In this document: in pieces, positions 1-8,118 of the stretch
How positions within the stretch are numbered: position 1 is the first letter of the stretch
How the letters are laid out: every line of letters starts with the position of its first letter
Source of the DNA: CBDFKK01 sp965248815
GTDB lineage: Bacteria > Pseudomonadota > Alphaproteobacteria > SMXP01
Length of the DNA stretch: 64,000 nt
Reading direction: 5' to 3'
NCBI GenBank assembly: GCA_965248815.1
Contig: CBDFKK010000008.1
Coordinates: 186,001 to 250,000 of the forward strand
Translations under genes and position numbers: made by a program
Notes under the pieces: model-generated
The model's database searches: none
What the model saw: only the letters and a program-made list of their open reading frames with translations
Told to the model about the DNA's origin: nothing

Positions 1-1447
1 ACAATTTTATTGCGGCGGCCAATTGTTCGATAGCTTGATCTTGACCGAATACGACGCGTTTGAGGTTCTTATCCAAATCTTGCAAGACTTGCGTGTCGGA
101 TTTGGAAACAGATTTGGGCGGAATGCGCGCCATTTTGGCGACGATCGATTCCACGTCCTTGACGCCAATTGAGCGGCGTCGCTTGGCTTTGGGCAGCAGC
201 ATTTGCGATGCCCCGACCTCGTCAATCACGTCGATCGCTTTGTCTGGCAGCTTACGGTCGTTCATGTATTTAGCCGACAGCTCAACAGCCGACTTGATCG
301 CCTCGTTGGTGTACTTAACTTTGTGAAACTCTTCGAAATAAGGTTTCAGCCCTTTGAGGATCTTGATCGTGTCGGGGACGCTTGGTTCGACAATATCGAT
401 TTTTTGAAACCGCCGGACGAGAGCTCGATCACGTTCGAAATATTGTCGGTATTCCTTGTACGTGGTTGAGCCCATGCAGCGCAGGCTTCCTCCCTGCAAA
501 GCGGGCTTCAACAAATTGGATGCATCCATTGCACCGCCGCTGGTCGCACCTGCTCCAATGACAGTGTGAATTTCGTCAATAAAAAGAATTGCGTGGGGCA
601 TGTCTTCAAGCTCACGCACCACCGACTTAACCCGTTCTTCGAAGTCGCCTCGGTATCTCGTTCCAGCCAAAAGCGAGCCCATATCTAGTGAATAGATGAC
701 GCTCTCTAAGAGAACTTCGGGAACCTCTTCCTGAACTATTTTTCGTGCGAGGCCTTCAGCTATCGCAGTCTTGCCGACGCCGGCATCGCCTACGAAGAGA
801 GGATTGTTCTTCTGTCGGCGACATAAGATTTGAATTGTCCGCTCGATCTCGGCTTCGCGCCCAATGAGAGGATCGATTTTTCCAGCCTGCGCTTTCAAAT
901 TCAGGTTGACGCAATATGCATCAAGCGCTTCGCTGCCCTCTTTGACGATCTGTTCGCCCTCAACTTCTTCCTCTGTGCCGCGCGGGCCACGTGAATCCGA
1001 CATCCCCGGCCGTTTGGCTATGCCATGTGAAATGTAATTCACAGCATCGTAACGGCTCATGTCCTGCTCCTGCAGGAAGTAAGCTGCATGGCTTTCACGC
1101 TCGGCAAAAAGGGCCACCAGGACATTTGCGCCGGTGACTTCTTCTCGTCCAGACGACTGAACGTGGATGACGGCACGCTGAATTACGCGCTGGAATGCAG
1201 CCGTCGGCTTGGCATCCTCGCTACCACTTACAATCAAGCTCGAAAGCTCGTTTTCTACATAATTGATGAGGCTCTCTCTGAGCGACTCGAGATCGACGCT
1301 GCATGCGCGCAGGACAGCAGCGGCATCCTTATCATCGATAAGAGCAAGCAGCAGATGCTCGAGCGTGGCGTACTCGTGATCATACTCACCCGCAAATCGA
1401 ATGGCGCGGTGTAATGCATCTTCAAGACTTTGAGAGAACGAGGGCAA
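1..1447 (-). CDS. clpA: ATP-dependent Clp protease ATP-binding subunit ClpA (3' end outside window)
   Basis: Hexameric AAA+ unfoldase that feeds substrates into ClpP in the cytosol. About 482 N-terminal residues are visible with no stop; the rest lies beyond the left edge. The order is a Clp N-domain (about residues 1-145), then AAA module 1 with Walker A GDAGVGKT near residue 220, Walker B LFIDEIH, and the ClpA-type stretch KLPDKAIDVIDE. The best start is TTG at 1447, giving the family-like N-terminus MPSFSQSLEDALH. No ATG is available there, and an AAGGAG motif overlaps the end of clpS just upstream. clpS ends 9 nt before, so the two are probably co-transcribed and translationally coupled. 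ClpA rather than ClpB or ClpC is supported by the adjacent clpS. Confidence 0.95.
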   Translation of the reverse strand, partial: MPSFSQSLEDALHRAIRFAGEYDHEYATLEHLLLALIDDKDAAAVLRACSVDLESLRESLINYVENELSSLIVSGSEDAKPTAAFQRVIQRAVIHVQSSGREEVTGANVLVALFAERESHAAYFLQEQDMSRYDAVNYISHGIAKRPGMSDSRGPRGTEEEVEGEQIVKEGSEALDAYCVNLNLKAQAGKIDPLIGREAEIERTIQILCRRQKNNPLFVGDAGVGKTAIAEGLARKIVQEEVPEVLLESVIYSLDMGSLLAGTRYRGDFEERVKSVVRELEDMPHAILFIDEIHTVIGAGATSGGAMDASNLLKPALQGGSLRCMGSTTYKEYRQYFERDRALVRRFQKIDIVEPSVPDTIKILKGLKPYFEEFHKVKYTNEAIKSAVELSAKYMNDRKLPDKAIDVIDEVGASQMLLPKAKRRRSIGVKDVESIVAKMARIPPKSVSKSDTQVLQDLDKNLKRVVFGQDQAIEQLAAAIKL

Positions 1448-1456
1448 AACGGATAC

Positions 1457-1786
1457 CTACTCCTTTTCCATCGTGCATTGCAGTGGGTGTTGGTGACGTC
1501 GTGCTTCATCGATAACTTGAGCAACCTTGGTTTCGGCAACTTCGTAAGTGAAGACACCGCAAACGCCAACGCCGTTTTGGTGAACATGAAGCATAATTCG
1601 CGTCGCGTCCTCGCGGCCCTTGTTGAAATACCTTTGAAGAATGTACACGACAAACTCCATGGGAGTGTAGTCATCATTCAATAAAAGAACACGATAAAGC
1701 GACGGTTTCTTCGTTTTCGGCTTGGTCTTTGTTACCAAACCGGTCGAAGGACCCGTATCACCGTTATTCTTTCGATCGTCTGACAT
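1457..1786 (-). CDS. clpS: ATP-dependent Clp protease adaptor protein ClpS
   Basis: Small adaptor that binds N-degron substrates and delivers them to the ClpA N-domain. The 109-residue product has a disordered polar N-terminus (about 30 residues) and then the ClpS core, with the conserved stretches YRVLLLNDDYTPMEFVV and HVHQNGVGVCGVFTYEVAETK. The frame stays open for 43 more codons upstream to 1915, but those codons do not resemble ClpS and contain a short tandem repeat, so I chose the ATG at 1786. It lies directly upstream of clpA. The HxxG region that contacts ClpA is retained. Identification is firm; only the start is uncertain. Confidence 0.95.
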   Translation of the reverse strand: MSDDRKNNGDTGPSTGLVTKTKPKTKKPSLYRVLLLNDDYTPMEFVVYILQRYFNKGREDATRIMLHVHQNGVGVCGVFTYEVAETKVAQVIDEARRHQHPLQCTMEKE

Positions 1787-2148
1787 CAAAGTTGTGCACC
1801 GTCCATCAAGATAAGTCCGATCTCGCTTTTGACAACCGCCCGATTGATCCAATGTCATCTCCTGCCGTGTCATCTCCTGCCGTATGTGCAGCCGCTCAGT
1901 CGGGCAATTGCGCAAAGTTCTTCGGTCTAACTCTGCAAATATTAGCGCCGCGAAGCTTTCTGAATTCTAATCCCATCACTCAGCGCGAGGCACCCTTTGC
2001 AAAAAAACGCAAATTGTACGTCTACGCCTGATTCAGGCTTACGCGTCTAACTTCAACGGGGAGCAGGCATGCTGTCAATAAGTGGGGGGGCCTTGCGAAA
2101 AACAAGAGCAAACCAGCGCATCTGACGAGGGCTTCGCCACCGCCAAGG
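1787..2148. other. Intergenic region upstream of clpS
   Basis: This stretch separates clpS from the phasin terminator. It should hold the clpSA promoter on the minus strand, but I see no convincing -35/-10 pair. The only structure I recognise is a perfect 15-bp tandem repeat at 1853-1882. Open frames here do not look like proteins. Confidence 0.4.
1853..1882. repeat. Perfect 15-bp tandem duplication upstream of clpS
   Basis: Two adjacent copies of TGTCATCTCCTGCCG, at 1853-1867 and 1868-1882. On the minus strand each copy contains AGGAGATG. The repeat lies in the clpS reading frame, where it would encode RQEMT twice if translation began at 1915. It probably lies in the 5' leader rather than in the protein. 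Confidence 0.8.
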
Positions 2149-2178
2149 CAAAAAAAGGGCCCCGCCATCGGCGGGGCC
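2149..2178 (-). terminator. Rho-independent terminator of the phasin gene
   Basis: A perfect 9-bp GC stem, GGCCCCGCC / GGCGGGGCC (2158-2166 and 2170-2178), with a 3-nt loop. On the minus strand it is followed by a run of T (from the A run at 2149-2156). It lies 27 nt past the phasin stop codon and separates that gene from clpS. Confidence 0.92.
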
Positions 2179-2204
2179 GCCATTTTCTGGATGGTCGTCC
2201 TGTT

Positions 2205-2648
2205 TTAAGAGCGCAGCCGCTGAACCGTCTCGACAAATGCATTGACCCGCGTGTTGAGCGGCTCACTAGCATCTCGGACCGTTACCGACACCAGGTCGGT
2301 CAATTTGTTCACTTGTTCCAAGTAGTTATCGAAAGCAGCCCGGGTAAAATCGGATTGAATTTCGAACCACTCTTGAGCGCTTCGAACGCCCATTGCGGCT
2401 TGAGTCACGGCGACACCGTCTTCTAGCGACTGCTTTGAAAAGGAAAGCGATTCTTGATTAATGGCCTCAAATCCGCGGGTCGCGATATTTGCACTTTCAA
2501 TCAAGGCTTCCACATTGTCCTGGCCGAGTTCGCTGAATTGGCTATAGCCGCTCACCGCCTGGTCAAAAGTCTTTTTGAAAGCGTCTGCGGCTGGTCCACC
2601 AGCCTTGAAATTGGTCTTGGCTCCATTGGCCTTCGATTTTGTCGTCAT
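2205..2648 (-). CDS. Phasin family protein
   Basis: Phasins coat polyhydroxyalkanoate granules and control their size and number. The 147-residue product has a short basic N-terminus and then an almost wholly alpha-helical body. The phasin core runs over about residues 40-120, including the stretches LIESANIATRGFEAINQE and FTRAAFDNYLEQVNKLTDL. It is monocistronic, with its own strong terminator, and divergent from the carboxypeptidase gene. No PHA synthase is in the window, so a storage role is inferred from the family. Some family members act more generally as membrane- or stress-associated helical proteins. Confidence 0.88.
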   Translation of the reverse strand: MTTKSKANGAKTNFKAGGPAADAFKKTFDQAVSGYSQFSELGQDNVEALIESANIATRGFEAINQESLSFSKQSLEDGVAVTQAAMGVRSAQEWFEIQSDFTRAAFDNYLEQVNKLTDLVSVTVRDASEPLNTRVNAFVETVQRLRS

Positions 2649-3035
2649 CTGTCTCGTGTCCTTGTTTTGAAATCGGCAGAGTTCCGGGGTTTCTCAATTT
2701 TTCTGCCTTTACCTCAAAGCTCGAAATTTCATATGCTGCAACGCAACATTTATATGCATCTGCGAGATGCCTGTCAAGGGTTTATTGCGCTGCAACATGA
2801 ACTGTCGGTTGCACCCAACTAACGCCAGCGCTTGGACGTCTCTCTCTCCGGCCAACAGCACTCGTCCGGCCATGGACGATTGCAATAAACTTCAATCAGT
2901 AATTGGTCCAGCGTTAACTGAATCGCAGTTATCAAGGCCCGAATCTTGAATATAAGAACGAATTAGCTATTGGGCATCCCGCCAAAGCTGATTAGGCTAC
3001 AAACGGTGGGGCGCTAACAGATTCGACAAGGTGTA
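2649..3035. promoter_or_regulatory. Divergent promoter region between phasin and carboxypeptidase genes
   Basis: A 387-bp gap between divergently transcribed genes, with an AT-rich part around 2690-2760. It holds two copies of GCTGCAAC (2735-2742 and 2789-2796) within similar TGC-rich surroundings. PhaR repressors of alphaproteobacterial phasin genes bind TGC-rich inverted motifs, so these could be operator sites, but the match is loose. No confident -10/-35 pair was found. Confidence 0.35.
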
Positions 3036-4631
3036 GTGAGCGTGTTGAGCCGACATTGGATGTTTAAATCCTGTCGGGAGCCGCGGAAGTTGGCTCTCCT
3101 GCTTGTGGCTGCGGTCTTGACCGTGACCATGTCGACCGGTGCGTTCGCTGCCAGCAACCCCAAATACGCCGCCATCGTCATTAACGGTTACACGGAAGAA
3201 GTTCTTTTTTCCCGCAGCCCAGACGCACGTCGTTATCCCGCATCGCTAACAAAAGTCATGACGCTCTATCTGCTCTTTGAAGCGTTGGAGCGTGGCGACG
3301 TAAAACTCGACACAAAAATGCGTGTCTCAAAGCGCGCTGCGGGTCAAGCGCCGTCCAAGTTGGGTCTCAAGGCGGGCTCAACAATCATTGTTGAACACGC
3401 CATTAAAGTTTTAGTCGTGCGCTCGGCGAACGACGTCGCCGTCGTCATCGCCGAACATTTGGGAAAAACTGAATCCCAATTCGCTCAAATTATGACGAGA
3501 AAAGCCAAAGCTCTCGGCATGAAAGGCACGCAGTTCCGAAACGCGTCGGGCTTACCCAATCGGCAACAATATTCGACGGCGCGGGACATGGCACGGCTGA
3601 GCTTCCGGCTCATTAGCGATTATCCCAAGTACTATCCATACTTTTCGACCAAATCCATTCGCTGGGGTGGCAAAACTTACAAGACCCACAATGAAGTGTT
3701 GAAAAATTTTGCCGGCACTGACGGTATCAAGACCGGATACATTCGGGCGTCGGGATTCAATCTTGCGACGTCGACGAAGCGTAATGGCTATCATTTGATC
3801 GGTGTTGTTTTCGGCGGCAGAACGACAAAGACACGTGACGCTCATATGCGAAAAATTCTCAACGAGCAATTTGCGCGCATTAGTGCGGACCCAAGTCTGG
3901 GGCGGCGATATGTTGTCATTCCGTCACCAGTGCATAAGCCGGCGCCTGGACAAGATTTAATCGCTGCAGCACAGCCCGTTGGCCCTCAAGTCGCGGCTGA
4001 CTCAATAGCCGTAGCAACAGTGGATGAGACCGTTCTGCCCAATCAGGAACAAACCGCTCGGACCACAAGTCGAAGTCGACCCATTGCCGAAAACAGCAAA
4101 CAAACGATCGAAAACAAGTCTGTCGCCGCCACTATCCCGTCCGATGCGGGCATGGCAACAGCAAGCGTGCCGGCCAATTCAACAGACCCAATTGGCGATT
4201 TGATTGCCGCTGAGGAGGAAGGAATACTTGGCGTTCTTCCCGTCAACAAGCTTCCGGAGTCGGACGTAAAACCAGGCGGTAACGGCAAATCATTATTTGC
4301 GGCAACCATGCCGAACCGATCGGTGTCGTCTGCCGGCATTGAGCGGCGCTTATCGGATCCCGACGCTTACTACGGTGTGCAGATTGGCGTATTCGGCCTT
4401 GAGGATGTTGCCATTCAGCGTCTCAACGCGGCGGCGACGCGCGCGCCTGAAATATTGCAAAATGTCATTTTGGCTGTGGTTCCCGTAGAGGTAGACAATC
4501 GTACGATCTACAGAGCCCGCATTGGTCCGTATCGTGAAATAGAAGCGGAAAGCGCCTGCGGTGTTTTGCAACAGCGTGGCGTGTCGTGCTTTACGGTCGT
4601 GCAACAGGAATGGCCCCAGGGTAGCAATTAG
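3036..4631 (+). CDS. D-alanyl-D-alanine carboxypeptidase (S11 family) with C-terminal SPOR domain
   Basis: Periplasmic penicillin-binding protein that removes the terminal D-Ala from peptidoglycan stem peptides. The N-terminus has a basic segment and a hydrophobic signal peptide ending near AFAAS (residue 40). The catalytic motifs are all present: SxxK at S70-K73 (SLTK), SxN at 130-132 (SAN) and KTG at 232-234. A low-complexity linker of about 140 residues follows. A SPOR-like domain (about 448-525) would bind denuded glycan strands at the septum. GTG at 3042 or ATG at 3060 are alternatives to the GTG at 3036; AAGG at 3029 is better spaced for 3042. A 6-bp hairpin follows the stop at 4634-4654. 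A septal role is inferred from the SPOR domain and from mipZ nearby. Confidence 0.93.
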   Translation: MSVLSRHWMFKSCREPRKLALLLVAAVLTVTMSTGAFAASNPKYAAIVINGYTEEVLFSRSPDARRYPASLTKVMTLYLLFEALERGDVKLDTKMRVSKRAAGQAPSKLGLKAGSTIIVEHAIKVLVVRSANDVAVVIAEHLGKTESQFAQIMTRKAKALGMKGTQFRNASGLPNRQQYSTARDMARLSFRLISDYPKYYPYFSTKSIRWGGKTYKTHNEVLKNFAGTDGIKTGYIRASGFNLATSTKRNGYHLIGVVFGGRTTKTRDAHMRKILNEQFARISADPSLGRRYVVIPSPVHKPAPGQDLIAAAQPVGPQVAADSIAVATVDETVLPNQEQTARTTSRSRPIAENSKQTIENKSVAATIPSDAGMATASVPANSTDPIGDLIAAEEEGILGVLPVNKLPESDVKPGGNGKSLFAATMPNRSVSSAGIERRLSDPDAYYGVQIGVFGLEDVAIQRLNAAATRAPEILQNVILAVVPVEVDNRTIYRARIGPYREIEAESACGVLQQRGVSCFTVVQQEWPQGSN

Positions 4632-4658
4632 TGGGCAGCAATTAAGGCGCTGCCTCAA

Positions 4659-5387
4659 TCAGTCGCCAATCAACAGATCTTTAGCCTCGTTGATTTTGCT
4701 CGCGAGATAATTTGAGCCACCATGGTCGGGATGAAATTTTTTCATCAGCTTGCGGTGGGCGCCTAAGATTTCCTCCTCAGATACGCCCGGCTCTAGCCCC
4801 AGAACCGCAAAAGCCTCATCGCGACCCATGTGGCCCGATGCCCGATGGCCGCTCGTACTGTCATCACCAGGCTCCCAATTCGCGCCCAACTCGTCGCCGC
4901 GATGGCGTTGCAGGTAAGCCTCCAATAGTTGAGCTGCATCCGGATCATCCTGCCGGCACATGTCTAAGAGTCTAAATAATTCTTCCATGCTCATAGCACT
5001 CAGCACCTGGCTGGCAAACGGCCCCGCCAATATTTCACCGTCCATCTGGCCGGTGTCGTGATTGAGTGTCATGCGCAGCGTCGCCGTGCTGATGCTCGAC
5101 GTTTGGCCGCCCCTTCCACCCGATTGGCCGAGCCCCCCACTTGCACCAAAAGGATTGAGACCCGGGGGCAGCCGGCCGCTGATTACCATCAGACCTAATA
5201 TTAGGCAGGGCAGTCCGAAAGTGAGCCCCCCCCTGGCAAAGAGAGGCAACGACAGCAGAACCAGCAGTGAGCCGACGAGATAGCGAACAAGCTGCGCCAT
5301 CACTCTCGGGTCAGCGGACAAAAATAGCTTGGCGACCAAGATCGAGCCGAACAAAAGTGCCGCACCAAGAACCAACCAGAATGTCAT
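4659..5387 (-). CDS. Membrane-anchored protein with C-terminal J domain
   Basis: J domains stimulate the ATPase of DnaK-type chaperones. The 242-residue product starts with two hydrophobic segments (about residues 3-22 and 33-75). A Gly/Ser-rich linker and a middle helical region (MSMEELFRLLDMC, acidic) follow. The J domain is at the extreme C-terminus (about 185-242) and keeps the HPD tripeptide in FHPDHGG. This topology resembles the TIM14/Pam18-like bacterial proteins rather than DnaJ, with the J domain probably cytosolic. It converges with the carboxypeptidase gene and is the last gene of a minus-strand group with the VWA and mipZ genes (29 nt downstream of the VWA gene). Its client is unknown. 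Confidence 0.85.
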   Translation of the reverse strand: MTFWLVLGAALLFGSILVAKLFLSADPRVMAQLVRYLVGSLLVLLSLPLFARGGLTFGLPCLILGLMVISGRLPPGLNPFGASGGLGQSGGRGGQTSSISTATLRMTLNHDTGQMDGEILAGPFASQVLSAMSMEELFRLLDMCRQDDPDAAQLLEAYLQRHRGDELGANWEPGDDSTSGHRASGHMGRDEAFAVLGLEPGVSEEEILGAHRKLMKKFHPDHGGSNYLASKINEAKDLLIGD

Positions 5388-5416
5388 GCTTCTTCCCGCC
5401 GCCGCCGTAGTTGGGC

Positions 5417-6154
5417 TTACTTGACTTGTTGAGCAATCCTCAACACATTGCCGCCCTTTTGTTTTCCGTAGTCGGCTAACGCCTTGCGGCCACCTGCCGC
5501 ATAAACGGCGACCGCGTTCAACAAATCGCGCAAGACACTGGCCGACGCCCGATCAAAATGACAATAGGCACCACCCGTCAACCGAGCCAACTCCTTGAAT
5601 GTTCGCTCTGCCTGCCCATTGTCACCTTCATGAAACAAAAATGCGGGCACGCCAAGCAAGCCGAGTTCACCACCCGCAGCACAAACAGAGTCGACGGTTT
5701 CTTCCATACAATCTCCGATAAAGACGAGCGCACTCACCCGGCGTTCTTTCGTTTCATCTATAGCGTGACGAAATACGCGCTCGATCTGAGTGTATCCGCC
5801 GCGGCACTGAATGCCCGTCATTTGTTTCAGCAGCACGGCTGGTTCGGACACCCAATTACCGGCATGAAATTCGTTGAAACCTCGAAAGTACGAAAGCTGA
5901 ATGTCGAGGCCGCCCAGCGCCGATGTTTCGCTGAACATTTCCGCCTGGATTTGACAGGCCATATCCCACGTCGGCTCGCGGCTCATGGTTGCGTCGAGCG
6001 CGAAAATGAGCCGGCCGCGATCTCCGGTTGGCACCGGCGCAGGCGTTTGTGCAACTTGCGCCAGGAACTCTTTGACGGAAGACTTGCTGCCGTGCCGAGA
6101 TGGCGCGACCCGATCGCGCGTATTTGGCACAGGGGATTTGCTACGGTCAGCCAT
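5417..6154 (-). CDS. VWA domain-containing protein
   Basis: Predicted cytosolic protein with a von Willebrand factor A fold, a metal-dependent protein-binding module. The 245 residues comprise a polar N-terminal tail of about 45 residues and a single VWA domain. The MIDAS-like first motif reads DATMS (D-x-T-x-S, near residue 54), a conservative variant of DxSxS. A later VFIGDCMEE strand probably supplies the metal-binding Asp. There is no signal peptide and no AAA partner gene of the MoxR type beside it. It starts only 8 nt after mipZ ends, so co-translation with mipZ is likely. The function is not known to me; the position suggests a role in division or envelope assembly. Confidence 0.85.
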   Translation of the reverse strand: MADRSKSPVPNTRDRVAPSRHGSKSSVKEFLAQVAQTPAPVPTGDRGRLIFALDATMSREPTWDMACQIQAEMFSETSALGGLDIQLSYFRGFNEFHAGNWVSEPAVLLKQMTGIQCRGGYTQIERVFRHAIDETKERRVSALVFIGDCMEETVDSVCAAGGELGLLGVPAFLFHEGDNGQAERTFKELARLTGGAYCHFDRASASVLRDLLNAVAVYAAGGRKALADYGKQKGGNVLRIAQQVK

Positions 6155-6162
6155 AGCCGATC

Positions 6163-7059
6163 TTAGAATGCAACGGCCGCTTTCTCCAATCCCGGTAAAT
6201 TGAGCGTGACCAAGAGATCGCGCAGCTCCTGCCGTGCCGCCACATGGCTCATGGTCAGTTGCACGTCCGAATCCGGATCGCCCAAATCGAGCAAGGTCAG
6301 ACCGTTCGGAAATAATTCGCGATAGATGACGCGTTCGCCGAAACCGGGCGCAATCCGAAATCCGGTTCGAGGCGCGAGCTTATCCAGGACATCAGACATG
6401 CGCCGCTTATTCTTGGCGTCAAGAGAAGACAGTCGATTACGCATCAATACCCAATCGATTGTATCGCGATCTGAAAGTGCACGCTTCTTGCGGCTTTCCC
6501 AAATCATTTCGCTGTAAAGGCTCGGGCTCTTGATCTCGAATGTTTCCGGATCGACATGGGCAATTAGATCGAGATCGACGAAGCTATCGTTGAGCGGTGT
6601 TATGATGATATAGGCAGCCGCGTGACCCAATCGAGAAAGGTAGGTGTCGGCACCGGGACTATCGATCACGATGAAGTCACACGACTTCGCAAGCTGTCTC
6701 AACGCCCCATCGAATTGAGCCTTCTCCTCGGCTCGGCCTTCAGACTTATTCTCGAGCTGACTGGGGGCCACAACACGAAGTTCAGGTACTGCCAGTGACA
6801 GTCCTTGGCGCTTGTTCCAGTCGGTTCTGTTTTCGATATAGCGCGCCAAACTCTTTTGGCGTGCATCGAGATCAACGGCGCCGACTTTCTTACCGAGCTT
6901 TAGAAGGGCGACAACAATGTGCATGGCCGTCGTTGACTTGCCCGAGCCTCCCTTTTCATTGCCTAGACAGATGACCTGGGTTTCGCTTCCCCGAGGCTCT
7001 TTTGAACGTCCCGGCAAATCGCTAAAGACGGAAGATTGTTCTCCTGCCACGTACGACAT
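6163..7059 (-). CDS. mipZ: Division plane positioning ATPase MipZ
   Basis: ParA/MinD-superfamily ATPase. In Caulobacter it forms a gradient from the ParB-bound poles and blocks FtsZ assembly away from midcell. The 298 residues have the deviant Walker A motif KGGSGKST (about residues 35-42) and VDLDARQKSLARYIENR, which is typical of MipZ rather than ParA. The middle strand is FIVIDSPGADT, and RNRLSSLDAKNKRRM is another MipZ-like segment. An N-terminal tail of about 25 residues precedes the core. The gene heads a run with the VWA and J-domain genes. parAB is not in the window. The family call is strong; localisation is inferred from homologues. Confidence 0.93.
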   Translation of the reverse strand: MSYVAGEQSSVFSDLPGRSKEPRGSETQVICLGNEKGGSGKSTTAMHIVVALLKLGKKVGAVDLDARQKSLARYIENRTDWNKRQGLSLAVPELRVVAPSQLENKSEGRAEEKAQFDGALRQLAKSCDFIVIDSPGADTYLSRLGHAAAYIIITPLNDSFVDLDLIAHVDPETFEIKSPSLYSEMIWESRKKRALSDRDTIDWVLMRNRLSSLDAKNKRRMSDVLDKLAPRTGFRIAPGFGERVIYRELFPNGLTLLDLGDPDSDVQLTMSHVAARQELRDLLVTLNLPGLEKAAVAF

Positions 7060-7120
7060 CTACCGTGCACCCACCATTACCATTTTTACTCCAGGCCGTG
7101 GGGCGCAGATCGGGTAAAGC

Positions 7121-7879
7121 TCACTCCAAGGGCGTACCCCTGAACTTTGCCACCTTGCAAAAGGCACCGCGGTTTTCGATTTCCCGGCAAACAGCGGCGC
7201 CTTCCGACTCCGTGCCAAACGGACCGGCAACTAGATTATAATACCTCTTTCCGGGCAAGGAGATAAGCTCCGATCTGAAGTGCAGTTGCGCCAGAAGATC
7301 TCCGTGGGCGGCCAGAACAATTGCTCGTGCTGGCCTAAGATTTTGCTGATCCGCAAAAGACCCAAGAAGGAGAGCAAAGGAATCGCCTTTTGGACGCATG
7401 AGCTCACGTGCGCCACGGGATTCAGCCTGAGTTACTGGGATTTCTCCGATCCATCGCCCAGGCGTCGAGGTAGGCGGGCGCACCGATCCGGTAACCAGGG
7501 AGGCATCGGCCGGCGGTGACGCTCGCGGCACCGCCGATCGAGATATCCATGCGTCGTCCGTCCCAATTTCGGCATTAAGGTTAACCGGCGGTTGTTGTGC
7601 CGCACTCAAACCAGACGGTGCCGCTGTCGCGGGCTCCAAACTGTCCGTACCTCTGAGACGCGCAACTTCTTTCCGAAGAGCGGAGACCTCCGCTTCCAAG
7701 TCTGCAACTTTTTGCGTCGAGGAGGACGTGGCAACGTTTCCGGCTACCTGCGGCTGGTCGCGTCCGGTAAGAGAAGACAATCGTGAACAGCTTCCAAGTT
7801 CAACGGCCAGCAAAGCCAACAAGACGAACAGCTTCTTGGACTGCGACTTGAACAAACATGATCTAACAACATCTGGCAC
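7121..7879 (-). CDS. Putative lipoprotein with coiled coil and SPOR-like C-terminus
   Basis: The 252-residue product has a basic start, a hydrophobic segment (LFVLLALLAVEL) and a lipobox-like LGSC near residues 28-31, so it is probably lipidated. A heptad-rich stretch (about residues 58-75, VADLEAEVSALRKEVARL) predicts a short coiled coil. A Pro/Ser-rich linker then leads to a C-terminal module of about 80 residues (LLLGSFADQQNLR to CKVAKFRG). That module has the pattern of a SPOR domain, including the paired residues near KRYYNLVAGPF. It lies just upstream of mipZ on the same strand, 61 nt away. A septal peptidoglycan-binding role is inferred. Sequence conservation beyond the SPOR pattern is not obvious. 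Confidence 0.7.
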   Translation of the reverse strand: MPDVVRSCLFKSQSKKLFVLLALLAVELGSCSRLSSLTGRDQPQVAGNVATSSSTQKVADLEAEVSALRKEVARLRGTDSLEPATAAPSGLSAAQQPPVNLNAEIGTDDAWISRSAVPRASPPADASLVTGSVRPPTSTPGRWIGEIPVTQAESRGARELMRPKGDSFALLLGSFADQQNLRPARAIVLAAHGDLLAQLHFRSELISLPGKRYYNLVAGPFGTESEGAAVCREIENRGAFCKVAKFRGTPLE

Positions 7880-8118
7880 TCTACGTGTCTAAGTGCGAAT
7901 CAGGTTGAGTGTCAATTCAATCCGCTGGGTTACCAATATCTCGCCAAAAGATGCATAGCTAAGGGCCCGAGTTGGAGTGAAAGGTCCTTCCGTGCACCGA
8001 TTATTGGTCTAAGCGATGCGTTAGATGTCATGGCCTCTTCTGAGGGATTATTGGCAAAGCAGAACGAAGACGTTAGGTTTTGGCGGCGGATCATTGAATA
8101 CAAGAAACCGCCGTTCGT

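Noticed and set aside
1729..2031. 100-residue plus-strand frame upstream of clpS
   Set aside because: Part lies antisense to clpS; the remainder is low-complexity and spans the 15-bp repeat.
4634..4654. Hairpin after the carboxypeptidase gene as a terminator
   Set aside because: The 6-bp stem has no T run on either strand, so it is mentioned only with the gene.
5558..6166. 202-residue plus-strand frame
   Set aside because: It is antisense to the VWA gene and has no protein-like features.
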